Position numbers and translations under genes: made by a program | Part shown: piece after piece, positions 30,783-39,641 of the stretch | How the letters are laid out: the number at the start of each line of letters is the position of its first letter | Numbering within the stretch: position 1 is the first letter of the stretch | Origin: Yamadazyma tenuis | Lineage: Eukaryota; Ascomycota; Pichiomycetes; Serinales; Debaryomycetaceae | DNA length: 64,000 nt | Reading direction: 5' to 3' | NCBI RefSeq assembly: GCF_029203305.1 | Contig: NC_089461.1 | Coordinates: forward strand, 1,860,001-1,924,000 | Notes under the pieces: model-generated | What the model was told of the DNA's origin: nothing | What the model saw: only the letters and a program-made list of their open reading frames with translations | The model's database searches: none

Positions 30783-31264
30783 TCCTGTCTCTCAATTCCT
30801 GTGTCTCAATCTCCCCTATCTCTTTATGGCATCTCTCGCACCACATCACCGCCGGTGGGCCTCGACTCACTACGTCAACACAGATGCATTTCTTGAGCCA
30901 TCGCACCGGGTAAATTTTGGCCCAATTTTAAAATGTTGGGACCCGCATACAGGAAATTGTGCTGGTGGGCCACAAAGGCTGCGAATCCAGTCCCAAAATT
31001 TACATAGGAGAATTTTTGGTCCCATCAGATCGAATCCATAAAACACACGCCATTTCCAATTTGGTGTTTTTGACTTTATTGGATTGTATTGAGTTCGTAC
31101 AGCTCATAGTGCACCACGTTTAATCGGTATGTTAGACACCAGAGAGGAAACGAAAGAAGATGACATCGACCGTCAGCTATCAGGCATCAAACATCAACAG
31201 ACAGAATGAAACAAACAAAATTGAAAGAAAAATACACAAAGCCACCTGCCAAAAGTAACTAGTT

Positions 31265-31303
31265 CAATGGCCATCAATGGCCATCAATGTCCATCAATGG
31301 CAC
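31265..31303. repeat. 10-bp tandem repeat carrying four ATGs at the ACC1 5' end
   Basis: CAATGGCCAT is repeated as three full units plus one partial. ATGs fall at 31267, 31277, 31287 and 31297. Because the unit is 10 bp, successive ATGs are in different frames; the first and fourth are in the ACC1 frame. Confidence 0.8.
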
Positions 31304-34300
31304 GTGGCAAACACGCCCATTCCCATCAATCAACCACCGGTCCAGTTCTAATTACGTCCAGACCGCTGGCCACCGCGCCGGCACCATCGCATCTTTCGCG
31401 CTCGCGCTCTTTTGTTGGCCCCCAACATTATATGGCTATTACAGCCCCATCCCTCCATTCTCTTACTAACCCGTTCTCCAGACTCATCCACCCCAGAGCA
31501 GCCGCCCGTGTTTTCTTTGTACATACGCACCTTCCCACGTATCTGTCCTTGCTCACATTCCCCCGATCTATTCATCTCAGAATGTCTTCTTCAGCCACTG
31601 ATACCTCTCAATCCAACCACTACACCCAGTTGCACCAAGGGTTGCCCACCCACTTCCGAGGCCTCAACTCCGTCGACACGGCCGAGGCCTCTAAGGTCAC
31701 CGAGTTTGTCAAGGCCCACCAGGGTCATACGGTGATTTCTAAGGTTTTAATTGCCAATAACGGGATTGCTGCCGTTAAGGAAATCAGATCCGTCAGAAAA
31801 TGGGCCTACGAGACTTTTGGCGACGAAAGAGCCATACAATTCACGGTGATGGCCACGCCCGAGGACTTGGACGCTAACGCCGAATATATCAGAATGGCCG
31901 ACCAATACGTCGAGGTGCCCGGCGGTACCAATAATAATAACTACGCCAACGTCGAATTGATTGTCGAGATTGCCGAGAGAACTGACGTGCACGCCGTGTG
32001 GGCTGGGTGGGGCCATGCCTCCGAAAACCCCATTTTGCCCGAGATGTTGGCGGCCTCTCCCAAGAAAATCGTGTTTATTGGGCCTCCCGGAAACGCCATG
32101 CGGTCCTTGGGAGACAAAATTAGTTCTACCATCGTGGCCCAGCACGCCGACGTGCCCTGTATCCCGTGGTCTGGAACCGGTGTTCGCGATGTGCAAATAG
32201 ACTCCGAAACCAATTTGGTGTCGGTATCTGACGAGACTTACGCTAAAGGATGCTGTGTGGATGCTGAGGACGGGTTGAAAAAAGCCCGTGAAATTGGTTT
32301 CCCGGTGATGGTCAAGGCGTCTGAAGGTGGAGGTGGTAAGGGGATCAGAAAGGTCGACGACGAGAAGGACTTTATCACCTTGTACAAACAGGCAGCCAAT
32401 GAAATACCCGGGTCTCCCATTTTCATCATGCAATTGGCTGGTGATGCCAGGCACTTGGAAGTCCAATTATTGGCCGACCAGTACGGAACCAACATCTCGT
32501 TATTTGGTAGAGATTGTTCTGTTCAGAGACGTCATCAGAAGATCATCGAAGAAGCTCCCGTCACCATCGCCAGAAAAGAGACCTTCCACCAGATGGAAAA
32601 TGCGGCCGTTCGGTTGGGGAAGTTGGTAGGTTATGTTTCCGCTGGGACCGTCGAGTACTTGTACTCCCACTCCCAGGACAAATTCTACTTTTTGGAATTA
32701 AACCCCAGATTACAGGTGGAACATCCCACCACCGAGATGGTCACCGGTGTAAACTTACCAGCAGCCCAGTTACAAATCGCCATGGGAATCCCTATGCACA
32801 GAATCAGAGACATCAGAACCTTGTACGGTGTTGACCCCCACACTTCAACCGAAATCGACTTTGAATTCAAGAACGAAGCGTCCTTAATTACTCAACGTCG
32901 GCCAGTGCCAAAGGGCCACACCACCGCCTGTAGAATCACGTCTGAGGACCCGGGTGAGGGTTTCAAGCCCAGTGGAGGTACTTTGCACGAGTTGAACTTC
33001 CGGTCGTCGTCCAACGTCTGGGGGTACTTTTCTGTGGCTAATCAGTCATCGATCCACTCGTTCTCTGACTCCCAGTTCGGGCATATATTTGCCTTTGGTG
33101 AGAACCGGCTGGCCTCCAGAAAGCATATGGTGGTTGCCTTGAAGGAATTATCCATCAGAGGAGATTTCCGCACCACCATTGAGTACTTGATCAAGTTGTT
33201 GGAAACCCCCGATTTCGAGCATAATACCATCACCACCGGCTGGTTGGACGAGTTGATCACCAAGAAGTTGACAGCCGAGAGACCCGACCCTACCATCGCC
33301 GTCGTGTGTGGTGCGGCCACCCAGGCCCACCTTCAGTCTCAGTCCGAGAGAGCTGAGTACGTGCTGTCATTGGAAAGAGGTCAGGTCCCCAATAAAAACT
33401 TGTTGAAAACCATTTTTCCAGTGGAGTTCATCTACGAAGGACACCGGTACAAGTTCACCGCCACCAAGTCTTCGAGCGAATCGTATACCTTGTTTTTGAA
33501 TGGTAGCAGAGTGGTGGTGGGCGTCAAATCACTTTCTGATGGGGGGTTGTTGATTGCCATTGGTGGAAAGTCCCACGCCGTCTACTGGAAAGAAGAGGCC
33601 GCGGGTACTAGATTGTCGGTGGACGGAAAGACCTGCTTATTGGAGTTGGAAAACGATCCTACCCAGTTGAGAACCCCATCTCCCGGGAAGTTGGTCAAGT
33701 ATTTGGTGGAGTCCGGTGATCATGTGGTTGCGGGCCAGGCGTATGCTGAAGTGGAGGTCATGAAGATGTGTATGCCTTTAATTGCCCTGGACGACGGGGT
33801 GGTTCAGGTTATCAAACAGCCGGGGTCCACTTTGAATGCTGGAGATATTTTGGCCATTTTGGCCTTGGACGATCCGTCTAAGGTCAAGCATGCCTTGCCT
33901 TTTGAAGGAACTTTGCCAGACTTGGGTTTGCCAGCCATACAAGGTACAAAGCCTATCCACAAGTTTCTCCACGATGCTCAGATATTGAAGAATATTTTGA
34001 ACGGGTTTGACAACCAGGTCATCATGAAGCCTACTTTGGCCAGTATCTTCAAGGTGTTGAAGGACAAGGAATTGCCTTATTCGGAGTGGACTTTGCAGAT
34101 CTCGGCCTTGCACTCCAGATTACCTCCTAAGTTGGACGAGCTGTTGTCAACCTTAATCGACAAGTCCAAGAACAGAAATGCAGACTTCCCAGCTCGTCAA
34201 ATCTTGAAGCAGATCCACAAGGTACTTAACGACCCTGAAACAGACTTTTCCTTGACCGAAGTCGTCAAACCTTTGACTGACATTGCCGAGAGATATGCCA

Positions 34301-37300
34301 ACGGTTTAGTCGAACACGAATATTCCTTCTTCTCCGGGTTGATCAACGAATACTACCAGGTTGAGCTGTTATTCTCGGGTCACATGGCCAGAGAAGACGA
34401 CATCATCTTAAAGATGAGAGACGAACACAGGTCAGACTTAAATCAGGTGGTCAACATTGTGTTGTCTCACTCCCGTGTCAGTTCCAAGAACAACTTGATC
34501 TTGGCTATCTTGGACGAGTATCAGCCATTGTTGCAGTCATCTTCCAATATCGCCAACCAAATCAGAGACTCTTTGAAAGATGTCGTCGAATTGGATACCA
34601 AGGGAACTACTAAAGTCACCTTAAAGGCTAGAGAAATCTTAATCCAGTGCTCCTTACCTTCTATTCAAGAAAGATCTGACCAGTTGGAACACATTTTGAG
34701 GTCGTCCGTGTTGCAAACGTCCTACGGTGAAATCTACGCCAAGCACCGTGAACCAAGACTCGACGTCATCCAGGATGTGGTGGACTCCAAGCATACTGTG
34801 TTTGATGTGTTGCCCCAATTCTTGGTTAATGCAGACGAATGGGTCGCCATGGCTGCGGCTGAGACTTACGTGAGAAGAGCTTATAGAGCCTACTCCTTGG
34901 GGCCACTCTCATACCACTTTCATGATAAGTTGCCTATTATCCACTGGAAATTCGAGCTACCAAGTCTTGATTCTTCGCACTTCACTGCCATCCAGCAAGT
35001 TAAGACAGAGGCTCCAAATAACATGAACAGAACTCTTTCTGTTTCCGACTTGTCGTTTACTATGGACCCAAACCAGAAACAAGCTTCCAGAAACGGTATT
35101 TTGGTTCCTTGTAGCCACTTGGACGATGCTGATGAAATGATCAGTGCTGGTTTAGACCATTTACAAGTAGGAGGTGTTTCTATTGATCTCCTCGAAAAGG
35201 TCAACTACTACAATGTTTTCAACGTCATTGTGCACAGTGTCGAAGGATACGACACCGAAGAAGAGATCTTGGCCAAGGTCAACGAACATCTTGCTGATTT
35301 GAAAGACGACCTTAGAAGTGCTTCGATTCGTCGTATTTCCTTTGTATTTGCTAACAAGATTGGTATCTACCCCAAGTACTACACCTTCACCGCTCCTGAC
35401 TATACTGAGAACAAGGTGATTCGTCACATTGAGCCTGCCTTGGCCTTCCAATTGGAATTGGCCAGATTGGAAAACTTCGACATCAAGCCTATCTTCACCG
35501 ACAACAGAAACATCCACGTCTACGAAGCCATTGGTAAGAACGCTCCAACCGACAGGAGGTACTTCACCAGAGGTATCATTAGAACCGGAGTCATTCGTGA
35601 CGACGTCAGCATCAGTGAGTACTTGATCTCTGAATGTAACAGATTAATGTCTGATATCTTGGATGCCTTAGAGATTATCGACACCTCCAATTCGGATCTT
35701 AATCACATCTTTATCAATTTTTCTGCTGTTTTCAACGTGTTACCAGAAGAAGTGGAAGCTGCTTTCGGTTCTTTCTTGGAAAGATTCGGTAGAAGATTGT
35801 GGAGATTGAGAGTCACTGGTGCCGAAGTTCGTATTTTCTGTACCGACCCTGCCACTGGTAACTCCTTCCCATTAAGAGCAATAATCAACAATGTTTCCGG
35901 ATATGTTGTCAAGTCCGAGTTATACATGGAAGTCAAGAATGCCAAGAATGAATGGGTGTTCAAGTCCATCGGACAACCTGGCTCCATGCATTTGAGACCA
36001 ATCTCCACTCGTTATCCAGTCAAGGAATCATTGCAACCCAAACGTTACAAGGCCCACAACATGGGAACCACGTACGTCTACGACTTCCCAGAACTCTTCC
36101 GTCAAGCTACCACTGCCCAGTGGAAAAAGCTTACCAAGTCAACCAAGATTCCAAAAGATGTCTTTACCTTCTTGGAGTTAATTCAGGACGACAATGGTAA
36201 TTTGACAGCCGTCGACAGAGATCCTGGTTCCAACAAGATCGGGATGGTTGGGTTCCAGTGTACTGCCAAGACACCTGAATATCCTCGTGGCCGTCAATTC
36301 ATTATTGTTGCTAACGATATCACCCACAAAATTGGTTCGTTTGGTCCTGAAGAAGATGAATACTTCAATAAGTGTACGGAATTGGCCAGAGAATTGGGAG
36401 TTCCTAGAATCTACCTTTCTGCCAACTCTGGTGCTAGAATCGGTATTGCTGAAGAATTGTTGCCATACTACAAGGTTTCTTGGAACAACGATTCTGACCC
36501 AAGCAAGGGATTCAATTACTTATACTTGAGTACGGAAGACTTGGAAGCGTTAAACGCCAATGGTAAGAGTGACACGGTGGTGACTGAAAAAATCGTTATC
36601 GATGGAGAAACCAGGCATGTCATCAAGTCTATTGTTGGTGCTGAAGACGGATTGGGTGTTGAGTGTCTTAGGGGTTCTGGTTTGATTGCTGGTGCAACCT
36701 CCAGAGCTTATAAGGATATTTTCACTATCACTTTGGTCACCTGTAGATCCGTGGGTATTGGTGCTTACTTGGTGAGATTAGGTCAAAGAGCTATTCAAAT
36801 CGATGGTCAGCCTATTATCTTGACTGGTGCTCCTGCCATCAACAAGTTGTTGGGTAGAGAAGTCTACTCGTCGAACTTGCAATTGGGAGGAACTCAGATC
36901 ATGTACAACAATGGTGTTTCTCACTTGACTGCTTCTGATGACTATGCTGGTGTGCTCAAGATAATGGAATGGATAAGTTATATTCCTGCTAAGCGTGGCA
37001 TGCCAGTTCCTATCTTGGAGACTGAAGACACCTGGGACAGAGACGTGGAGTACTTTCCACCAAAAGACGAAGTATACGATGTCCGGTGGATGATCGAAGG
37101 TAAGGAGTTGGAAAACGGCGACTTTGAACACGGTTTGTTTGATAAGAACTCTTTCCAAGAAACTCTCTCTGGTTGGGCCAAGGGTGTCGTTGTTGGAAGA
37201 GCTCGTCTTGGAGGTATTCCAATTGGTGTAGTTGGTGTTGAAACCAGAACCATCGACAACCTTGTTCCAGCTGATCCTGCTAATCCAGACTCAACTGAAG

Positions 37301-38247
37301 TCAAGATCCAAGAAGCTGGTCAAGTTTGGTACCCCAACTCTGCTTTCAAAACTGCTCAGGCCATCAACGACTTCAACCACGGTGAAAACTTGCCATTGAT
37401 GATCTTGGCCAACTGGAGAGGTTTTTCGGGTGGTCAAAAAGACATGTACAACGAAGTTCTTAAGTTTGGTTCATACATTGTGGATGCTTTGGTGGACTTC
37501 AAGCAACCTATTTTCACCTACATTCCTCCTAACGGAGAATTGAGAGGTGGTTCTTGGGTTGTGGTGGATCCTACTATCAATGCTGACTTCATGGAAATGT
37601 ATGCTGATGTTGACTCCAGAGCCGGTGTATTGGAACCAGAAGGTATGGTCGGAATCAAGTACAGACGTGACAAGTTGTTGGCCACCATGGAAAGATTGGA
37701 TGCCAAGTACGCTGACATGAAGGCTAAATTGAAAAACTTGCCATCTGCTTCAGATGAGTACACTAAGTTGTCTGTTGAGTTAGTTGCGAGAGAGAAGAAC
37801 TTGTTACCAATCTATGCCCAAATCTCCGTGCAATTTGCTGATTTACACGATAGATCGGGACGTATGTTGGCCAAGGGTGTTATTAGAAAAGAGCTTCATT
37901 GGCGTGAAGCAAGAAGATTCTTCTTCTGGCGTTTGCGTCGTCGTCTTAATGAAGAATACTGCTTGAGATTGCTCAAAGAACAATTGGAGACCGACAGCAA
38001 GCTCGAAAGAGTTGCTAGATTGAAGAGTTGGATGCCTGCCGTTGATTACGAAGATGATGAGGCTGTCAGCACCTGGATCGAGGAAAACCACTCGAAGTTG
38101 ACCACGAAGGTGGAAGAGTTGAAGAAGGAGAAGTCTTACAACACCGTGAGAAGATTGTTAAAGGAAGATCCTTCAAACACTATGAATATTCTAAAAGACT
38201 ATATTTCTTCCTTGTCTGACCAAGACAAAGCCAAGTTGCTTAAATAA
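31267..38247 (+). CDS. ACC1: Acetyl-CoA carboxylase, with possible mitochondrial N-terminal extension
   Basis: Biotin enzyme that makes malonyl-CoA, committing carbon to fatty acids. Biotin carboxylase is N-terminal (KVLIANNGIAAVKEIRS; EGGGGKGIRKV; LELNPRLQVEHPTTE), then the biotinyl site EVMKM (Lys at 33763-33765), a long central region, and the carboxyltransferase (SGARIGIAEEL; RGFSGGQKDMYNEVLKFG). The usual cytosolic start is the ATG at 31582 (MSSSATDTSQ), giving 2221 residues, the family length. The frame stays open 105 codons further up to an ATG at 31267 (2326 residues). That extension has nine Arg, several His and no Asp or Glu, as expected of a mitochondrial presequence; an internal ATG at 31432 would give a compact 50-residue leader. 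S. cerevisiae uses a separate gene, HFA1, for this. The span given includes the extension. Confidence 0.95.
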   Translation: MAINGHQCPSMARGKHAHSHQSTTGPVLITSRPLATAPAPSHLSRSRSFVGPQHYMAITAPSLHSLTNPFSRLIHPRAAARVFFVHTHLPTYLSLLTFPRSIHLRMSSSATDTSQSNHYTQLHQGLPTHFRGLNSVDTAEASKVTEFVKAHQGHTVISKVLIANNGIAAVKEIRSVRKWAYETFGDERAIQFTVMATPEDLDANAEYIRMADQYVEVPGGTNNNNYANVELIVEIAERTDVHAVWAGWGHASENPILPEMLAASPKKIVFIGPPGNAMRSLGDKISSTIVAQHADVPCIPWSGTGVRDVQIDSETNLVSVSDETYAKGCCVDAEDGLKKAREIGFPVMVKASEGGGGKGIRKVDDEKDFITLYKQAANEIPGSPIFIMQLAGDARHLEVQLLADQYGTNISLFGRDCSVQRRHQKIIEEAPVTIARKETFHQMENAAVRLGKLVGYVSAGTVEYLYSHSQDKFYFLELNPRLQVEHPTTEMVTGVNLPAAQLQIAMGIPMHRIRDIRTLYGVDPHTSTEIDFEFKNEASLITQRRPVPKGHTTACRITSEDPGEGFKPSGGTLHELNFRSSSNVWGYFSVANQSSIHSFSDSQFGHIFAFGENRLASRKHMVVALKELSIRGDFRTTIEYLIKLLETPDFEHNTITTGWLDELITKKLTAERPDPTIAVVCGAATQAHLQSQSERAEYVLSLERGQVPNKNLLKTIFPVEFIYEGHRYKFTATKSSSESYTLFLNGSRVVVGVKSLSDGGLLIAIGGKSHAVYWKEEAAGTRLSVDGKTCLLELENDPTQLRTPSPGKLVKYLVESGDHVVAGQAYAEVEVMKMCMPLIALDDGVVQVIKQPGSTLNAGDILAILALDDPSKVKHALPFEGTLPDLGLPAIQGTKPIHKFLHDAQILKNILNGFDNQVIMKPTLASIFKVLKDKELPYSEWTLQISALHSRLPPKLDELLSTLIDKSKNRNADFPARQILKQIHKVLNDPETDFSLTEVVKPLTDIAERYANGLVEHEYSFFSGLINEYYQVELLFSGHMAREDDIILKMRDEHRSDLNQVVNIVLSHSRVSSKNNLILAILDEYQPLLQSSSNIANQIRDSLKDVVELDTKGTTKVTLKAREILIQCSLPSIQERSDQLEHILRSSVLQTSYGEIYAKHREPRLDVIQDVVDSKHTVFDVLPQFLVNADEWVAMAAAETYVRRAYRAYSLGPLSYHFHDKLPIIHWKFELPSLDSSHFTAIQQVKTEAPNNMNRTLSVSDLSFTMDPNQKQASRNGILVPCSHLDDADEMISAGLDHLQVGGVSIDLLEKVNYYNVFNVIVHSVEGYDTEEEILAKVNEHLADLKDDLRSASIRRISFVFANKIGIYPKYYTFTAPDYTENKVIRHIEPALAFQLELARLENFDIKPIFTDNRNIHVYEAIGKNAPTDRRYFTRGIIRTGVIRDDVSISEYLISECNRLMSDILDALEIIDTSNSDLNHIFINFSAVFNVLPEEVEAAFGSFLERFGRRLWRLRVTGAEVRIFCTDPATGNSFPLRAIINNVSGYVVKSELYMEVKNAKNEWVFKSIGQPGSMHLRPISTRYPVKESLQPKRYKAHNMGTTYVYDFPELFRQATTAQWKKLTKSTKIPKDVFTFLELIQDDNGNLTAVDRDPGSNKIGMVGFQCTAKTPEYPRGRQFIIVANDITHKIGSFGPEEDEYFNKCTELARELGVPRIYLSANSGARIGIAEELLPYYKVSWNNDSDPSKGFNYLYLSTEDLEALNANGKSDTVVTEKIVIDGETRHVIKSIVGAEDGLGVECLRGSGLIAGATSRAYKDIFTITLVTCRSVGIGAYLVRLGQRAIQIDGQPIILTGAPAINKLLGREVYSSNLQLGGTQIMYNNGVSHLTASDDYAGVLKIMEWISYIPAKRGMPVPILETEDTWDRDVEYFPPKDEVYDVRWMIEGKELENGDFEHGLFDKNSFQETLSGWAKGVVVGRARLGGIPIGVVGVETRTIDNLVPADPANPDSTEVKIQEAGQVWYPNSAFKTAQAINDFNHGENLPLMILANWRGFSGGQKDMYNEVLKFGSYIVDALVDFKQPIFTYIPPNGELRGGSWVVVDPTINADFMEMYADVDSRAGVLEPEGMVGIKYRRDKLLATMERLDAKYADMKAKLKNLPSASDEYTKLSVELVAREKNLLPIYAQISVQFADLHDRSGRMLAKGVIRKELHWREARRFFFWRLRRRLNEEYCLRLLKEQLETDSKLERVARLKSWMPAVDYEDDEAVSTWIEENHSKLTTKVEELKKEKSYNTVRRLLKEDPSNTMNILKDYISSLSDQDKAKLLK

Positions 38248-38332
38248 TTTAATAATGTTAATATATTTGTTTAAAGTTTATATCACTAAAATTGGCTGCG
38301 AAATTTTTACAAACAACCAACAACCAACAACC

Positions 38333-39550
38333 ATGAAGTGGGCACTATATATATTCCTGTTGTTTTGTACCGTCAATTGTTCCTCCTATTTTATTACTTT
38401 AAGGGATAATGAGTCGTTCGATGACTTCTACGCCAATGACATGAAGTACCCTGAGCCCTTGAGAGTCAGAGACCAAATAAGGAACATTTTCACCATTGGA
38501 AAGTTCAAAGGATTTGTTGGGGACTTCAGCAAAACTGCATTAGAGAGACTTTCCCGGTGCCCCTACGTTTCAGAAATCACTCCTGATATCACTTTCAACG
38601 CTTTGGAAATCCAGGTCCAACCCTATGCTCCTCGTCACTTAGCCAGAATTTCCCTGAAGAAAAAGCTCAAGAAAAACCTTGTGTTTGTGTACGATGATGT
38701 GTTTTCTGGGCAAGGGGTAAATGCCTATATTGTCGACTCCGGCATCAAAATTGAACATCCCCAATTTGAAGGCAGGGCATATTTTGGGAGAGATTTCACC
38801 GGTTTGGGCTCTGGGGATACAAACGGACATGGAACTCACGTTGCAGGGCTTGTGGGTTCCCAAACATACGGAGTTGCAAAAAATGTCAATTTAATAGAAG
38901 TAAGAGCGTTGGGAGATGGAGGTTCAGGTTCATTGAGTACAATAATTGCTGCTTTGGAGTTTGCTGTTAACCACAGAAGGAGATCTGGGAAACCAGGTGT
39001 CGCAAACTTGTCTCTAGGCTCTGTTAGAAACAGTGTTTTAAATAGGGCCATTGACGCTGCTGTGGAGGACGACCTCGTGGTGGTCGCTGCTGCAGGAAAC
39101 ACTAATACCAATGCCTGCAAGTCTAGCCCCGGAAGTGCTATTGGTGCTATCACTGTGGGAAGTATAGACGATTCCAGCGACGCTATAGCTGGGTTCTCAA
39201 ACTGGGGTGAATGTGTCGATATTTTTGCACCCGGTGCTGCAATCAAAAGTGTTGACTACCAAGACCTTAAGGTACCCAAACTGTTGTCCGGAACTTCGAT
39301 GTCAGCTCCTATAGTGTCAGGAATTGTGGCCAATTTACTAAGTGCTGGAGTTCCTCCTAGCGATGTCAAAACCACCCTTTTAAAAATGGCCACAAACGGC
39401 AAGGTCAAGCGGACTTCACTTCTCTTGAAAGGCCGAACTCCCAATAAGATTGCCCACATGGGCTTGAATCTCCCTGATGCCTGGGAAGATAAGGGAGAGG
39501 AGAATTCAGATGCTGACACCGACTATGAAAGCGGTTCAGACACTAAGTAG
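38333..39550 (+). CDS. Secreted/vacuolar subtilisin-family protease (Rrt12/Prb1-like)
   Basis: 405-residue S8 peptidase of the proteinase K group. The N terminus is a signal peptide (MKWALYIFLLFCTVNC). An I9-type propeptide follows (YFITLRDNESFDDFY ... YVSEITPD), then the catalytic domain with Asp135 (VDSGI), His166 (NGHGTHVAG) and Ser322 (GTSMSAP), plus the oxyanion-hole Asn in AAAGN. All triad residues are intact. The C terminus is a short acidic, Ser-rich tail. The frame opens at 38255, but the ATG at 38333 starts the signal peptide. In S. cerevisiae the size class corresponds to Rrt12, a spore-wall protease, or Ysp3; Prb1 is larger. It lies 85 bp after ACC1 and 91 bp before the glucan synthase, all on +. 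Confidence 0.88.
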   Translation: MKWALYIFLLFCTVNCSSYFITLRDNESFDDFYANDMKYPEPLRVRDQIRNIFTIGKFKGFVGDFSKTALERLSRCPYVSEITPDITFNALEIQVQPYAPRHLARISLKKKLKKNLVFVYDDVFSGQGVNAYIVDSGIKIEHPQFEGRAYFGRDFTGLGSGDTNGHGTHVAGLVGSQTYGVAKNVNLIEVRALGDGGSGSLSTIIAALEFAVNHRRRSGKPGVANLSLGSVRNSVLNRAIDAAVEDDLVVVAAAGNTNTNACKSSPGSAIGAITVGSIDDSSDAIAGFSNWGECVDIFAPGAAIKSVDYQDLKVPKLLSGTSMSAPIVSGIVANLLSAGVPPSDVKTTLLKMATNGKVKRTSLLLKGRTPNKIAHMGLNLPDAWEDKGEENSDADTDYESGSDTK

Positions 39551-39641
39551 TTCGCGGTCAGGTTTTTCGCAGCCAAAATGTTCTATACTCCACAAACAAA
39601 CTTTTTTCATAGAAGTAACTCGTAGTATTGACAGATATAAA

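Larger units (their letters stand above)
29431..31266. other. Long intergenic region between the transporter and ACC1
   Basis: 1.8 kb before the first possible ACC1 ATG. It holds the transporter promoter, two 11-bp tandem repeat tracts (annotated separately), and an A/T-rich, purine-rich leader at 31190-31260. Several short ORFs occur, but all are low-complexity (Pro/Thr/His-rich) and none resembles a family. Confidence 0.6.
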
